Below, in pieces: positions 37,459 through 46,727 of a stretch of 64,000 nt of DNA. The notes under the pieces are model-generated. The model did no database searches, had not been told where the DNA came from, and was given only the letters and a program-made list of their open reading frames with translations. Numbering within the stretch: position 1 is the stretch's first letter; the number at the start of each line of letters is the position of its first letter. The DNA is from Octadecabacter dasysiphoniae (GTDB lineage Bacteria; Pseudomonadota; Alphaproteobacteria; Rhodobacterales; Rhodobacteraceae). The position numbers and the translations under genes are program-made. The DNA is taken from the NCBI RefSeq assembly GCF_021532615.1, contig NZ_JAKGAQ010000003.1:372001-436000 (forward strand), written 5' to 3'.

Positions 37459-39809
37459 TGTTTTTCGGTTTAGACGGCGTTGAGGTTGGCCTCATCATTG
37501 TATTCCTGTGCTTGTTCGCAGGTATCTTGTCGGGCTTTCCGGTGGCGTTTGCCATCGGTGGATCGGCGATCATTTCCTTTACGATCATCGCAGCGCTGGA
37601 TTCGGGCGGTTACCTGATCCACCAAGCGATTGACAAATCCTCGGCTGAATATGCGGCATTGATTGCGGAAGGGGTTAGGGTTGATGCGATATCGATCTTC
37701 CGCTTCCCAGACTTACCGCGCATCGGCGAAAGCGTGTTTGTCGGTGGGTGGGAAACGGCGATTGATCGCAACCTGTCCTTTGTTGTGAACCGCATGAACG
37801 AACGTGTATTGGCGGGTCAGTCTATCGAAACGCTGCTGGCGGTTGCGATGTTTGTCTTGATGGGCATCACGCTGGAACGATCCAAAATCGCGGACGATTT
37901 ACTGACAACGATGTCACGCGTGTTTGGCGGCCTTCCGGGCGGTCTGGCCGTGTCGGTTGTTGTTGTTGGCGCATTCTTGGCGGCGTCGACGGGGATCGTG
38001 GGCGCAACTGTTGTCACCATGGGCCTTTTGTCCCTGCCAACAATGTTGCGCGCTGGATATTCCAAAGAACTGGCGACGGGTGTTATCGCCGCGTCAGGCA
38101 CGCTTGGGCAGATTATCCCTCCCTCAATCGTGATCGTTCTGCTCGGTACTCTGGCCGGAGATCTGTATTCCGCCGCGCAAGAAGAACGTGCGCAACTTGT
38201 CGGATGTTCGGACGCTTTGACCTACTTGGGTGAACCCGCGGTTGTGTCCGTTGGCACCTTGTTTCAGGCGGCATTGTTGCCCGGTATCATGTTGGCGTTT
38301 CTATATGCGGCCTATGCTTTTGGATTTGCCTTGCTCAACCCATCCAAGGCCCCTGCGGTCGAAATGGGCGCTGCAAATTCAGAACCAATCACGCGCAACG
38401 AAGGCCTGACATGGTTCTTGGCTGTGCCGGGTGGTTTGATCATCCTGTTGGTGTTCCTGATGAACCTCGGCGTTGTGGGCAGCCAGTCTGTGATCGTGGA
38501 CAGCTTTACCGACGCGGGCCAAACATCGAGCCTGCGCACCAACGTATCCGATGAATGTGCCATCGCGATGCAGGAACTGCACGGCGAAGAAGCATGGGCA
38601 ACGGCCCTTGCGGAACAGGCCGCGATCGATGAGGCGGGTGGCGTCACCGCAGCCCGCGCATTGTCTGACGAAGAACGCGCAGAACTGGTGATGGAAAAGG
38701 TCGATGCAGCGCCCATGATTGGCACGGGCATCGGTATTCTGGCACTTCTGCTGGCACTGATCCTGACGACAGCACGCGGTGTTGCACCCTCTGCAACTCC
38801 GATGCCGTTGATCATCGGTGGGGTCGGCATCGGGTTGATGTTGCTGGCAGACATCGCATTGATCGGGCCACTGACCAGCCCCGGCGTGACAACGCTTGTT
38901 ATTATTCTGCCGCTGTTGCTGGTGGCATGGACCATGCGCGATGCCTTTGCCCGGTTGGCCAAAAACGATCTGCTGCGTGTGGTCTTTCCGCCGCTGGTTC
39001 TGATCGTCGCGGTTCTGGGGTCGATCCTGGGTGGTATCACCAATCCGACCCCTGCGGCGGCGCTTGGTGCGGGTGGCGCGATCATGCTTGCGGCCTATCG
39101 TAAGCTCGCGGATCAGGAAAAATCGGGCAAGATCATTTTGCTTGCCACGGCCGCCGTCGGCTTGATGCTGATTGTGGGCGTGAACTTTGACATGCGGATC
39201 GGGCAGGAAAACGTCGCCTTCGAAGACTACCTTGCCTATGCCTTTGCACTGTCGATGTTCCTGTTTTCGATGTTCGGCCTGTTTTACGCCTGTTCGGTGT
39301 TGTGGCTGGGCGGCGTGCTGACGCCGGTCGTGCGCGAAACGGCTAAGGTGACGTCGATGGTGTTCACGATCCTGATCGGATCGCAGTTGTTGAACCTCGT
39401 CGTGATCTCGTTCGGTGGTGAACATTACATCCAGCAATTCCTGCGCAGCTTTGACGAAGAATGGACCGTGTTCCTGATCGTGATGCTGGTGCTGTTCGTG
39501 CTGGGCTTTGTTCTCGATTTCCTTGAAATCATCTACATCGTGATCCCGATTGTGGGGCCGGTTATTTACGGCGGCACGTTCGACCCCAAATGGGTGACCA
39601 TCATGATCGCGGTAAACCTGCAAACGTCGTTCCTGACACCACCATTCGGCTTCGCGTTGTTCTACTTGCGCGGTGTGGCGCCCAAGGAAGTCACGACAGG
39701 GCACATCTATCGCGGTGTTATCCCGTTCGTGTTGATCCAGGTGGTTGGCATCGGCATTCTTGCGATGTTCCCCGTGATCGTGACAATCGTGCCGAACCTG
39801 CTGAACTGA
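37458..39809 (+). CDS. TRAP transporter large permease subunit, enlarged
   Basis: The sodium-coupled transport subunit. At 783 residues it is nearly twice the usual 420-460. Core DctM blocks are seen at about 1-55, 115-320 (GASTGIVGATVVTMG-like, then SGTLGQIIPPS) and 495-570 and 645-780 (GITNPTPAAALG; TPPFGFALFYLRG). Insertions lie at about 55-115, 320-490 (soluble acidic stretch plus extra helices) and 570-640. No frameshift is needed. Such long forms occur with TakP-like receptors. Confidence 0.93.
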   Translation: MFFGLDGVEVGLIIVFLCLFAGILSGFPVAFAIGGSAIISFTIIAALDSGGYLIHQAIDKSSAEYAALIAEGVRVDAISIFRFPDLPRIGESVFVGGWETAIDRNLSFVVNRMNERVLAGQSIETLLAVAMFVLMGITLERSKIADDLLTTMSRVFGGLPGGLAVSVVVVGAFLAASTGIVGATVVTMGLLSLPTMLRAGYSKELATGVIAASGTLGQIIPPSIVIVLLGTLAGDLYSAAQEERAQLVGCSDALTYLGEPAVVSVGTLFQAALLPGIMLAFLYAAYAFGFALLNPSKAPAVEMGAANSEPITRNEGLTWFLAVPGGLIILLVFLMNLGVVGSQSVIVDSFTDAGQTSSLRTNVSDECAIAMQELHGEEAWATALAEQAAIDEAGGVTAARALSDEERAELVMEKVDAAPMIGTGIGILALLLALILTTARGVAPSATPMPLIIGGVGIGLMLLADIALIGPLTSPGVTTLVIILPLLLVAWTMRDAFARLAKNDLLRVVFPPLVLIVAVLGSILGGITNPTPAAALGAGGAIMLAAYRKLADQEKSGKIILLATAAVGLMLIVGVNFDMRIGQENVAFEDYLAYAFALSMFLFSMFGLFYACSVLWLGGVLTPVVRETAKVTSMVFTILIGSQLLNLVVISFGGEHYIQQFLRSFDEEWTVFLIVMLVLFVLGFVLDFLEIIYIVIPIVGPVIYGGTFDPKWVTIMIAVNLQTSFLTPPFGFALFYLRGVAPKEVTTGHIYRGVIPFVLIQVVGIGILAMFPVIVTIVPNLLN

Positions 39810-39830
39810 TCGGCATTGTTAAGACATTGA

Positions 39831-39863
39831 AAAAAGGGCGCCCCAAAGCGGGGCGCCCTTTTT
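39831..39863. terminator. Bidirectional terminator
   Basis: GGGCGCCCC (39836-39844) pairs with GGGGCGCCC (39850-39858), flanked by AAAAA and TTTTT. It serves both the TRAP operon and the convergent bpt. Confidence 0.9.
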
Positions 39864-39890
39864 GCTTGATGTTTTGTTTGGCGCGCGCGG

Positions 39891-40718
39891 TTAGCTCTCG
39901 GGCAGTTTGATCCGGGAAACCTGTTCGGCGATGGGGGAGACTGTCAGGGGGTTAATTTCCGACGTGTAGTCATCAGGATGGGATAAGGCCTCCCAAGCGC
40001 CATCGCGGAAAATTTCAACACCTTTGAAGTTGGCCTTATAGCCCATCTTTTCGGACCCCGGCACCCAGTACCCCAGATAGACATAGGGAAGGTCCAGTTC
40101 GCGCGCGATTTGGACATGATCGAGGATCAGGTACGTCCCGAGCGAGTTTTTCATCAACTCGGGCGCAAAGAACGAATAGACCATCGACAGCCCGTCATCG
40201 AGGACATCGGTCAAACACACCGCGCGCAACCCGTCATAAGGATCGGCAATCGCGGGCTGTTCTTTGTCACGGTATTCAATCAGGCGGGTGCGGATCGGTG
40301 TTTCTTCGACCATCGCGGCAAATTCGAACAGATCCATATCCGCCATGCCACCCGTCGCGTGGCGGCTATCAAGGTAGTCGCGAAACAGGGCGTATTGGCT
40401 TTCGGTGGCCCAAGGGGACGACGCGGAGCGTACAAGGTTCGCGTTCTTCTTGATCACCCGTTTCTGGCTTTTGGAGGGGGCGAAATCGGCGACACGGATA
40501 CGCGCGCTTAAACACGCAGAGCAATCGGCACATGACGGGCGGTACAACACGTTTTGGGATCGACGAAAGCCCTGTTTGGACAATGCGTTGTTCAGCTTTT
40601 CGGCCCCATCGCCTTGCAGGGCCGTGAACAGCTTTCTTTCCATCCTGCCCTCAAGATAAGGGCACGGCTGTGGCGCAGTCACATAGAACTGCGGAGCGAT
40701 GGGCAGGGTGTGACGCAT
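39891..40718 (-). CDS. bpt: Aspartate/glutamate leucyltransferase
   Basis: Adds leucine from Leu-tRNA to N-terminal Asp or Glu, feeding proteins into the N-degron path for ClpAP. The 275-residue protein has the N-terminal CPYLEGR and the cysteine cluster [11 protein letters not shown], and the C-terminal GNAT-like fold with [17 protein letters not shown], in part. Length is normal. It stands alone between the TRAP terminator and the RDD gene. Confidence 0.92.
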   Translation of the reverse strand: MRHTLPIAPQFYVTAPQPCPYLEGRMERKLFTALQGDGAEKLNNALSKQGFRRSQNVLYRPSCADCSACLSARIRVADFAPSKSQKRVIKKNANLVRSASSPWATESQYALFRDYLDSRHATGGMADMDLFEFAAMVEETPIRTRLIEYRDKEQPAIADPYDGLRAVCLTDVLDDGLSMVYSFFAPELMKNSLGTYLILDHVQIARELDLPYVYLGYWVPGSEKMGYKANFKGVEIFRDGAWEALSHPDDYTSEINPLTVSPIAEQVSRIKLPES

Positions 40719-40890
40719 GAAAACTCGCGTTGATGACTTCCCCCCAGCTTAACAAGAGGAGGTAAGACGCCACAACCCCGCAATAATAGTAGGTTAACTA
40801 CGGCCCCGTCCGGCTGTAAGGGCGCCGATCAACATGATGACCAGCCCCAATCGCACACCAATACCGGCATGTCGGTGGGATCAAACATTA

Positions 40891-41346
40891 TCAGATGCTT
40901 CTGTTCAACATGGCTGTGTTCAACACCAGGTCAGTTATGCCTTGTCCGCGGTCACTGGTCATCATGAACAGAATAGAAATCGCCTGGACCAGCGGAAACG
41001 CAAAGCTGAGCGTCGTGCCCAGGGTGTGCATAAACGCCATGCCACCGGACAGGCGGGCCCCTTGCGCGTCGCGCAGCTCAATCGCCATAAGACGCATGCC
41101 CCACGTCGCCGATCGGTTGGCCAATGTGTTCCAGCGATAAAAGAAACCGACCAATGCCCAGATGATCGGGATCGCCAAAAGCGGCACCACCAGAAAGGCC
41201 GTCGCCAAGAAAGGCAACATCAAGGGCAGGGCGATCACGGCGGTTATGGAGATATCGATCAGCCATGCGATCAGGCGTTTGGGGGGCACGCCTTCGTAAA
41301 AGTCATAGTGCGTGTCAGGGTTCGGGTGGCTGTATGTCGCGGACAT
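40891..41346 (-). CDS. RDD-family membrane protein
   Basis: A 151-residue protein with the RDD motif form KRLIAWLIDISI near residues 23-34 and three transmembrane helices (about 32-52, 57-77, 115-137). AAAGGAT precedes the ATG. RDD proteins have been linked to ion exchange, but no substrate is known for this one. On the same strand and just downstream of the two DUF2852 genes, 31 nt from the nearer, so they may be one unit. Confidence 0.85.
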   Translation of the reverse strand: MSATYSHPNPDTHYDFYEGVPPKRLIAWLIDISITAVIALPLMLPFLATAFLVVPLLAIPIIWALVGFFYRWNTLANRSATWGMRLMAIELRDAQGARLSGGMAFMHTLGTTLSFAFPLVQAISILFMMTSDRGQGITDLVLNTAMLNRSI

Positions 41347-41377
41347 TGCGGTATCCTTTGGCTAAGGCAAACGGAGT

Positions 41378-41815
41378 TTATGCGTCGGACGGGCGGTCCG
41401 CATCAGCGGCGCGATCATCTAGAAACGTGTCAAATTCGGTCTGGTCTTTGGCAGCGCGCAAACGCGCCAGGAAGCCTTCGAAATTTTGCTGTTCAACCTC
41501 AAGACGTTCCATCATGTCGTGGCGATAGGCATCAAAGCTCGCGTTGCCACTGGTGCGTTGGGCGGTCGTCGGCACGAGGGATTTCAGCGCCTCATCCATG
41601 TCGCGCGGCGCGGGGGATGGGCGGCCCGTGGGGGCAAACCCGCCGCGCCATGCAAGGATAATGGCAATCACCACACCAGCGGGCCAAAAAACATTCAGCG
41701 CGACGATGGTCACAGGGATCGCAAAAGCCGCAAAAAGGAGTGTCGACAACACCTGCACAGCAACAGGCATGGGGGCGGGGTGGTGGTGGTTATTTGAAGT
41801 GTCGTCGTTGGTCAT
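41378..41815 (-). CDS. DUF2852 membrane protein, first copy
   Basis: A 145-residue protein with a hydrophobic stretch of two helices (about 17-57) and a C-terminal coiled-coil-like segment (DAYRHDMMERLEVEQQNFEGFLARLR, seen in part) typical of DUF2852. It is paralogous to the next gene: the tail after the membrane part matches closely (FDAY, LE-EQ-NFE-FL-RLR-AKD). Function is unknown. In the same orientation as the RDD gene. Confidence 0.85.
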   Translation of the reverse strand: MTNDDTSNNHHHPAPMPVAVQVLSTLLFAAFAIPVTIVALNVFWPAGVVIAIILAWRGGFAPTGRPSPAPRDMDEALKSLVPTTAQRTSGNASFDAYRHDMMERLEVEQQNFEGFLARLRAAKDQTEFDTFLDDRAADADRPSDA

Positions 41816-41881
41816 CTTTTGTGTCCCTATCGCGGTTTATATGTCTTGAGGCGCCCCCAGTTAGGGGACGCCTTGAGGGTC

Positions 41882-42358
41882 TTAGTTTTTTGTCGGCTCG
41901 TCGTAAGAATCGTCGCCGTCATCGTCACTTGTGCGGCTGGCACGATCGTCCATGAACTGGTCGAACTCTGCCTTGTCCTTGGCATCGCGCAGACGCTTCA
42001 GGAACTCTTCGAAGTTGCCCTGTTCTTCTTCAAGGCGGCGCAGTGTGTCGGCCTTATAGGCGTCAAAGGCTGCGTTGCCGGAAGATGACATAGCCGTGCG
42101 CATTGCGTGGCGGCGGTGGGAATGGCGGGTGCGCTTTGATGCGCAGTTTCCTGAAAACATGCGTTTGCTCCAAATCATGTAGCCCAAAAGGGCAAGGCCA
42201 ACGGGCCAGACGAACACAAAGCCGAGAACCATGGCGGCGATCCATGCGCCTTTGCCGCGCTCGTCAAGCCATGCCTCAGAGCGTTGAAACCAGTTTCCGT
42301 TATGAACGGGACGGGCATACGGCGCGTTGTAGTCAATGTTGGTGGACGAGGTGGTCAT
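41882..42358 (-). CDS. DUF2852 membrane protein, second copy
   Basis: A 158-residue DUF2852 member with transmembrane segment at about 35-60, a basic stretch (KRTRHSHRRHAMR) and the coiled-coil tail AFDAYKADTLRRLEEEQ. GGAG lies eight bases before the ATG. It is probably the first gene of DUF2852-DUF2852-RDD. Two copies of a palindromic site (42385 and 42443) lie just upstream, so expression is likely under a dedicated repressor. Confidence 0.87.
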   Translation of the reverse strand: MTTSSTNIDYNAPYARPVHNGNWFQRSEAWLDERGKGAWIAAMVLGFVFVWPVGLALLGYMIWSKRMFSGNCASKRTRHSHRRHAMRTAMSSSGNAAFDAYKADTLRRLEEEQGNFEEFLKRLRDAKDKAEFDQFMDDRASRTSDDDGDDSYDEPTKN

Positions 42359-42384
42359 CTGGGTGCTCCATTTGGTTTATGTGT

Positions 42385-42461
42385 ATGTGAATGCTTTTCA
42401 CATTACCAAGATGGGGCGTTAGTGCGGGCTGCGCAAGATATAATGTGAATGTATTTTACAT
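42385..42461. promoter_or_regulatory. Two copies of an ATGTGAA palindrome
   Basis: ATGTGAA-N5-TTCACAT at 42385-42403 is perfect, and ATGTGAA-N5-TTTACAT at 42443-42461 differs by one base. Arm length and spacer are the same, and centres are 58 nt apart. They lie 27 and 85 nt before the DUF2852 gene, in an AT-rich stretch likely to hold its promoter. The regulator is unknown. Confidence 0.6.
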
Positions 42462-42513
42462 TTACTTTATACCGCATTGAAATTGCATAGAAAAAACTGT
42501 GAAAATTGAGTGA

Positions 42514-43128
42514 TCAGCTGTCGGGCGGGCAGGTGGAATTGGCTAAAATCATCGCCGGACCATCGGCAATCAGCAGACTTGCGGTGTCTTTATCCCAAAG
42601 TCCTGCGTTCTCTCCGGTCATCGCGACGCGGTCATATCTGGGGATGACGTCTTCAGGGTTTTGCCAGAACCCCTCAGGTGTGTTGATCAGGGCGGCCATG
42701 GTCGCGGCATGTTTCAGCGTCGCGTCATTCAGGTCAATGCCCATGCGATGAAACAGGGCACTGCCAAAACCATAACATCCCGCGCCTAAATCAACGCTTT
42801 GGCTGTAAATCGTGATGATGTCGGTGTGGGACAGATCAAGCGCGAACGGCGCGACAAAGCGCAAATCGTTAACTTGCGCGGGCACAGGATCACCCGCGCG
42901 ATTAAGATAGGTTCTGACGATTTGCTGCGCCATCGTGGACGAGGACGGCGGATTTGACAGGAAATTAATGTCCTGTGACGCCAAAATCGCATCGCGCACT
43001 GTTTGGGGCGGTGGATCGGATAGATCGACATTTGGCATGGCAAGGATTGCGGCACTGTCCGGCAGAACTGCACCCTGTGCAAAGGCAGGCCCCGCAAGAA
43101 ACCCGAGGACTGCAAGAAGGCGGATCAT
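42514..43128 (-). CDS. Exported GT51-like protein without catalytic residues
   Basis: A 204-residue protein with a signal peptide (cleavage near residue 18). The body resembles the glycosyltransferase-51 domain of class A penicillin-binding proteins: STMAQQIVRTYL for the STITQQ motif, then DIITIYSQSVDLGAGCYGFG for the EIYLNRVYFGNGAYG-like motif, and ALINTPEGFWQNP near the end. The first motif EDxxFxxHxG is reduced to QDINFLSNPP, so the catalytic glutamate is replaced. Its stop overlaps the ybaK-like gene start region in the ATGA style with that gene. Confidence 0.7.
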   Translation of the reverse strand: MIRLLAVLGFLAGPAFAQGAVLPDSAAILAMPNVDLSDPPPQTVRDAILASQDINFLSNPPSSSTMAQQIVRTYLNRAGDPVPAQVNDLRFVAPFALDLSHTDIITIYSQSVDLGAGCYGFGSALFHRMGIDLNDATLKHAATMAALINTPEGFWQNPEDVIPRYDRVAMTGENAGLWDKDTASLLIADGPAMILANSTCPPDS

Positions 43129-43595
43129 GCGGTGAACGTCGCAGTGGCGGCACCGGATAGATTTTGAAGGACATCAGGCGCAATCGGGAAGATATGGCGC
43201 GGCGTGCCAGCGGCAGCAAAGACTTCGTCAAAATCCGACAGGCGCGGATCCCAGAAGGCGCGGATCGGGTTAAGATGCCCGATGGGGGACACACCGCCAA
43301 TGGCGAAACCGGTTTGGGCGCGGATCAGCGCGGCGTCGGCTTTGCCTAAGGGTTCACCGGCCACGTCGCTCGCCTTGGTGGGATCAACCTGATTGCCGCC
43401 CGCCGTGATGAACAACAGCGCTGTGCCTGATGTTTCACCGTGAAAAATGATGGATTTGGCGATTTGATCCAACGCGCAACCTGCGGCCTCAGCGGCTTGC
43501 GCGGCTGTGCGTGTCAGATCGGGCATCTCTAACGGGGTGATCGACAGGCCCGCATCAGACAGGGCGCGCACGACTCGTTTTAAACTCTTGCTCAT
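43125..43595 (-). CDS. YbaK/aminoacyl-tRNA deacylase-domain protein
   Basis: A 156-residue single-domain protein of the YbaK/ProX group, which removes wrongly attached amino acids from tRNA. Family marks are the DQIAKSIIFHG segment near residue 41 and GGVSPIGH near 99, with the conserved lysine in the first. Specificity (Cys-tRNA(Pro) or Ala-tRNA(Pro)) is not evident. The ATG at 43595 starts MSKSLKRVVRAL; the stop overlaps the downstream GT51-like gene by 4 nt, so they are co-transcribed. Confidence 0.88.
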   Translation of the reverse strand: MSKSLKRVVRALSDAGLSITPLEMPDLTRTAAQAAEAAGCALDQIAKSIIFHGETSGTALLFITAGGNQVDPTKASDVAGEPLGKADAALIRAQTGFAIGGVSPIGHLNPIRAFWDPRLSDFDEVFAAAGTPRHIFPIAPDVLQNLSGAATATFTA

Positions 43596-43658
43596 GGCGT
43601 GATGGTGCCAAGGGATTGCTGCATTGACCAGCCCCAAGGCACGGCCCAAAGTCGGATC

Positions 43659-46445
43659 ATGACATTTGCCAGCCGCCTGACAAGAACACCTATTCCCTTT
43701 GATCCCGCACGCGGGGCAGAAGCGGCAGACCGTTTCGGTGATTTTAGCACCGATGTCCGTAATGTGATTGCGGGCGCGGCCGGGTGCAGCCCCTATCTTA
43801 ACGGCCTTTTGGCGCGCGACGGGGCATGGCTGCGCAGTGTTCTGGACACGCCCGAAGATGCGATTGAGGCCGAACTATCAGGCCTGACACGTTTGGATTT
43901 ACCCGATCTTGCAGCGGGGCTGCGTCAGGCAAAACGCCGCATCGCGTTGCTGACGGGGATCGCGGACGTCGGCGGCGTCTGGGCGCTAGAGGATGTGACA
44001 ATGGCCCTGTCGCGGCTCGCGGATGTGGCGGTGGATGTTGCGCTGAAACGTCTTGTCGGCGCCGAGATTTCCCGCGGCAAAGTACCGGGGCAAACGGTGG
44101 ACGATGCAGAAACCGCCGCCGGAATGGTCAGCATCGCCATGGGAAAGGGCGGCGCGCTCGAACTGAACTATTCAAGCGACATCGACTTGATCTGCCTGTT
44201 CGACGAAACCCGTTTTGACGCGGATGATTTCCACGACGCGCGGTCGTCCTTTGTGCGGGTCACGCGGAAAATGGCCGCATTGCTGAGCGATTTGACGGCG
44301 GATGGATATGTGTTTCGCACGGACCTGCGGCTGCGGCCCGATCCCAGCGTGACGCCTGTCTGCCTGTCCATGGAAGCGGCAGAGCGATATTACGAAAGTG
44401 TCGGGCGCACATGGGAACGTGCGGCCTACATCAAGGCGCGTGCATCGGCGGGTGATATTGCCGCCGGGGAGCGATTTTTAAAGACGCTCACCCCGTTTGT
44501 GTGGCGCAAGCATCTGGATTTTGTGGCCATTCAGGACGCCCACGACATGCGGCTTCGCATTCGCGAACACAAAGGCCTGGGTGGCAAGATTTCCCTGCCC
44601 GGGCACAACATGAAACTGGGGCGTGGTGGCATCCGCGAGATCGAATTTTTCACGCAAACCCGCCAGCTGATTGCCGGTGGGCGCGATCCGGCCCTTCGGT
44701 GCAGTGGTACGGTCGATGGGCTGGCCGCCCTTGCTGCAGCGGGCTGGGTCCCCGCGACGGATGCTGCCGTTCTGACGGATCATTACCGCCATCACCGCGA
44801 GGTTGAGCACCGCTTGCAGATGATCAACGACGCCCAAACCCACGATTTGCCCACCTCGGACGAAGGAATAGCGCGACTGGCCGCGTTAATGGGGATCGAA
44901 GATGCAACCTTGCGCGCTGATTTGCACGCACGCCTCGAAGACGTTCATGCGCTGACAGAGGGCTTTTTTGCACCTGACGGGGCCGGGGCATCGTCTAACG
45001 TGTCTGCGGGTTTTGGCGACGATGTGACTGCGCGTTGGTTGACCTATCCGGCCCTGCGGTCAGACCGCGCGGTTGAGATTTTTAACCGCCTTAAACCGCG
45101 CCTTCTTGAGGCGATGCAGGACGCCGCCAAACCCGAAGAGGCGCTGCTGGCGTTTGACGGGTTCTTGTCGGGGCTTCCGGCGGGGGTGCAGGTGTTTTCC
45201 TTGTTCGAAGCCAACCCGCCATTGACGCAACTGATCGTCGATATCGCCGCAACCGCGCCGGCGTTGGCGCAGTATTTAGGGCGAAATTCGGCGGTGTTCG
45301 ACGCGGTGATCGGCGGGGATTTCTTTGCGGATTGGCCGGGTGCTGATGCCTTGCGCGCTGATCTGGCGGGCGTTTTGGCACGGGCGTCAGATTATGAAAC
45401 GCGCCTTGATGCGGCGCGGCGCTGGATGAAGGAATGGCATTTTCGCATCGGTGTGCATCACCTGCGCGGCCTTGTTGATGCCCAGCAAGCAGGGCGGCAA
45501 TATGGCGACCTTCCGCAGGCCGTTTTGGCGGCGTTGTTTCCTGTCGTTACAGATCACTTTAGCAGCAAACATGGCCCGCCGCCGGGGCGCGGCGCAGTTG
45601 TCGTGGCGATGGGCAGCCTTGGGGCAGGGCGGCTTCATGCGGCGTCCGATCTGGATTTGATCGTGATCTATGATGGTCAGGACCAAGACGCATCCACGGG
45701 CCCGCGCCCGTTGCAAACCCGCGCCTATTACGCCCGCCTGACGCAGGCCCTTGTGACAGCAGTGACCGCGCCCATGGCCGAAGGACGGTTGTACGAAGTC
45801 GACATGCGGCTGCGCCCGTCTGGTGGCAAGGGCCCGGTGGCGACAGCATTTTCCGGTTTCGAAGGCTACCAGATGGCGGACGCATGGACGTGGGAACATC
45901 TGGCCCTCACGCGCGCCAAAGTCGTGGCGGGGGACGACAGCCTCGCGCGGGACGTTGAAACGATCCGCGCACGGGTTCTGGACGCCAAATCAACGGGGGC
46001 TTCTGTGCTCGCAGACGTGTCCGACATGCGCCGCCGGATTGGCCAGGCCAAACAGCCGGACGGTCTGTGGGATGCCAAAATCGGGGCGGGTCGCCTACAG
46101 GATATTGAACTGGCCGGGCAGACGATGGCGCTGCGGGCAGGCCACACCGGGCGCACAACCGCGGATCAAATTGCCGCCGGGGTCGCTGGTGGGGCAATAG
46201 GCGTCGCGGACGGCGAGGCGCTTATGGTGGCGGCTGATCTGTGTTGGTCCGTGCAGGCAGCGGCACAATTGCTGGTCGGGGCGGGTATCGGTGATGCGGT
46301 CTTGGGCGAAGGTGGGCGGCGTTTTATGGCGCGCGAAACCGGCGTTGAGGGCTTGGATGCGCTGGCCGCAGAAATGAACAAGGTGTGCAGTGCCGCAAAC
46401 GCTGTCATCACGCAATTGGTAGGAGAGAGCCATGGCGAAGGGTGA
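43659..46445 (+). CDS. glnE: Glutamine synthetase adenylyltransferase/deadenylase
   Basis: Bifunctional enzyme that adds or removes AMP on glutamine synthetase in response to PII. The 928-residue product has two nucleotidyltransferase domains: the first with SSDIDLICLFD near residue 172 (deadenylase) and the second with GSLGAGRLHAASDLDLIVIYD-like motif, seen in part, near residue 650 (adenylyltransferase). Length matches family range. The ATG at 43659 is chosen from the conserved start; the ribosome site is weak. Divergent from the ybaK-like gene. Confidence 0.95.
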   Translation: MTFASRLTRTPIPFDPARGAEAADRFGDFSTDVRNVIAGAAGCSPYLNGLLARDGAWLRSVLDTPEDAIEAELSGLTRLDLPDLAAGLRQAKRRIALLTGIADVGGVWALEDVTMALSRLADVAVDVALKRLVGAEISRGKVPGQTVDDAETAAGMVSIAMGKGGALELNYSSDIDLICLFDETRFDADDFHDARSSFVRVTRKMAALLSDLTADGYVFRTDLRLRPDPSVTPVCLSMEAAERYYESVGRTWERAAYIKARASAGDIAAGERFLKTLTPFVWRKHLDFVAIQDAHDMRLRIREHKGLGGKISLPGHNMKLGRGGIREIEFFTQTRQLIAGGRDPALRCSGTVDGLAALAAAGWVPATDAAVLTDHYRHHREVEHRLQMINDAQTHDLPTSDEGIARLAALMGIEDATLRADLHARLEDVHALTEGFFAPDGAGASSNVSAGFGDDVTARWLTYPALRSDRAVEIFNRLKPRLLEAMQDAAKPEEALLAFDGFLSGLPAGVQVFSLFEANPPLTQLIVDIAATAPALAQYLGRNSAVFDAVIGGDFFADWPGADALRADLAGVLARASDYETRLDAARRWMKEWHFRIGVHHLRGLVDAQQAGRQYGDLPQAVLAALFPVVTDHFSSKHGPPPGRGAVVVAMGSLGAGRLHAASDLDLIVIYDGQDQDASTGPRPLQTRAYYARLTQALVTAVTAPMAEGRLYEVDMRLRPSGGKGPVATAFSGFEGYQMADAWTWEHLALTRAKVVAGDDSLARDVETIRARVLDAKSTGASVLADVSDMRRRIGQAKQPDGLWDAKIGAGRLQDIELAGQTMALRAGHTGRTTADQIAAGVAGGAIGVADGEALMVAADLCWSVQAAAQLLVGAGIGDAVLGEGGRRFMARETGVEGLDALAAEMNKVCSAANAVITQLVGESHGEG

Positions 46446-46698
46446 CGATCTGGACCCCAAAGGGTTGATCGAGGAGGCCTACAAGATCGAAGGCATCGCA
46501 GCGCCTGAGTGTCGCTCGATCTTTCTGGATTGGGCGTTGAGCTATCAAGGCGTTGCGGCCATCGGCATTGCGGCACTTCTGGCGCGCCACACTGACCAAC
46601 CCGCAGACCACCCAATGAGCGTGACTTTGCGCGATGGATTGGCCGTGCCAGATGCCCCGAAGCGGCGCGGTGGCCGCCGCGCCCGGGTTCCAGAATAA
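46432..46698 (+). CDS. Small conserved protein overlapping glnE
   Basis: An 88-residue protein starting inside the last codons of glnE (14-nt overlap) with AGGAG in the glnE 3' end. It reads DPKGLIEEAYKIEGIA and CRSIFLDWALSY, then a basic tail RRGGRRARVPE. Homologues next to glnE would be expected in Rhodobacteraceae. No domain is recognised. Translational coupling with glnE is likely. Confidence 0.75.
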   Translation: MAKGDDLDPKGLIEEAYKIEGIAAPECRSIFLDWALSYQGVAAIGIAALLARHTDQPADHPMSVTLRDGLAVPDAPKRRGGRRARVPE

Positions 46699-46727
46699 TT
46701 GAATCACAAGACGCAGTGTTGTGGGGT

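Noticed and set aside
38379..39704. Minus-strand open frame of 441 codons inside the large TRAP subunit
   Set aside because: Antisense to a clear membrane protein; its His/Gln-rich product is what complementing hydrophobic codons yields.
40834..41797. Plus-strand frames opposite the RDD and DUF2852 genes
   Set aside because: Shadows of the membrane genes on the minus strand, with no ribosome sites or family features.
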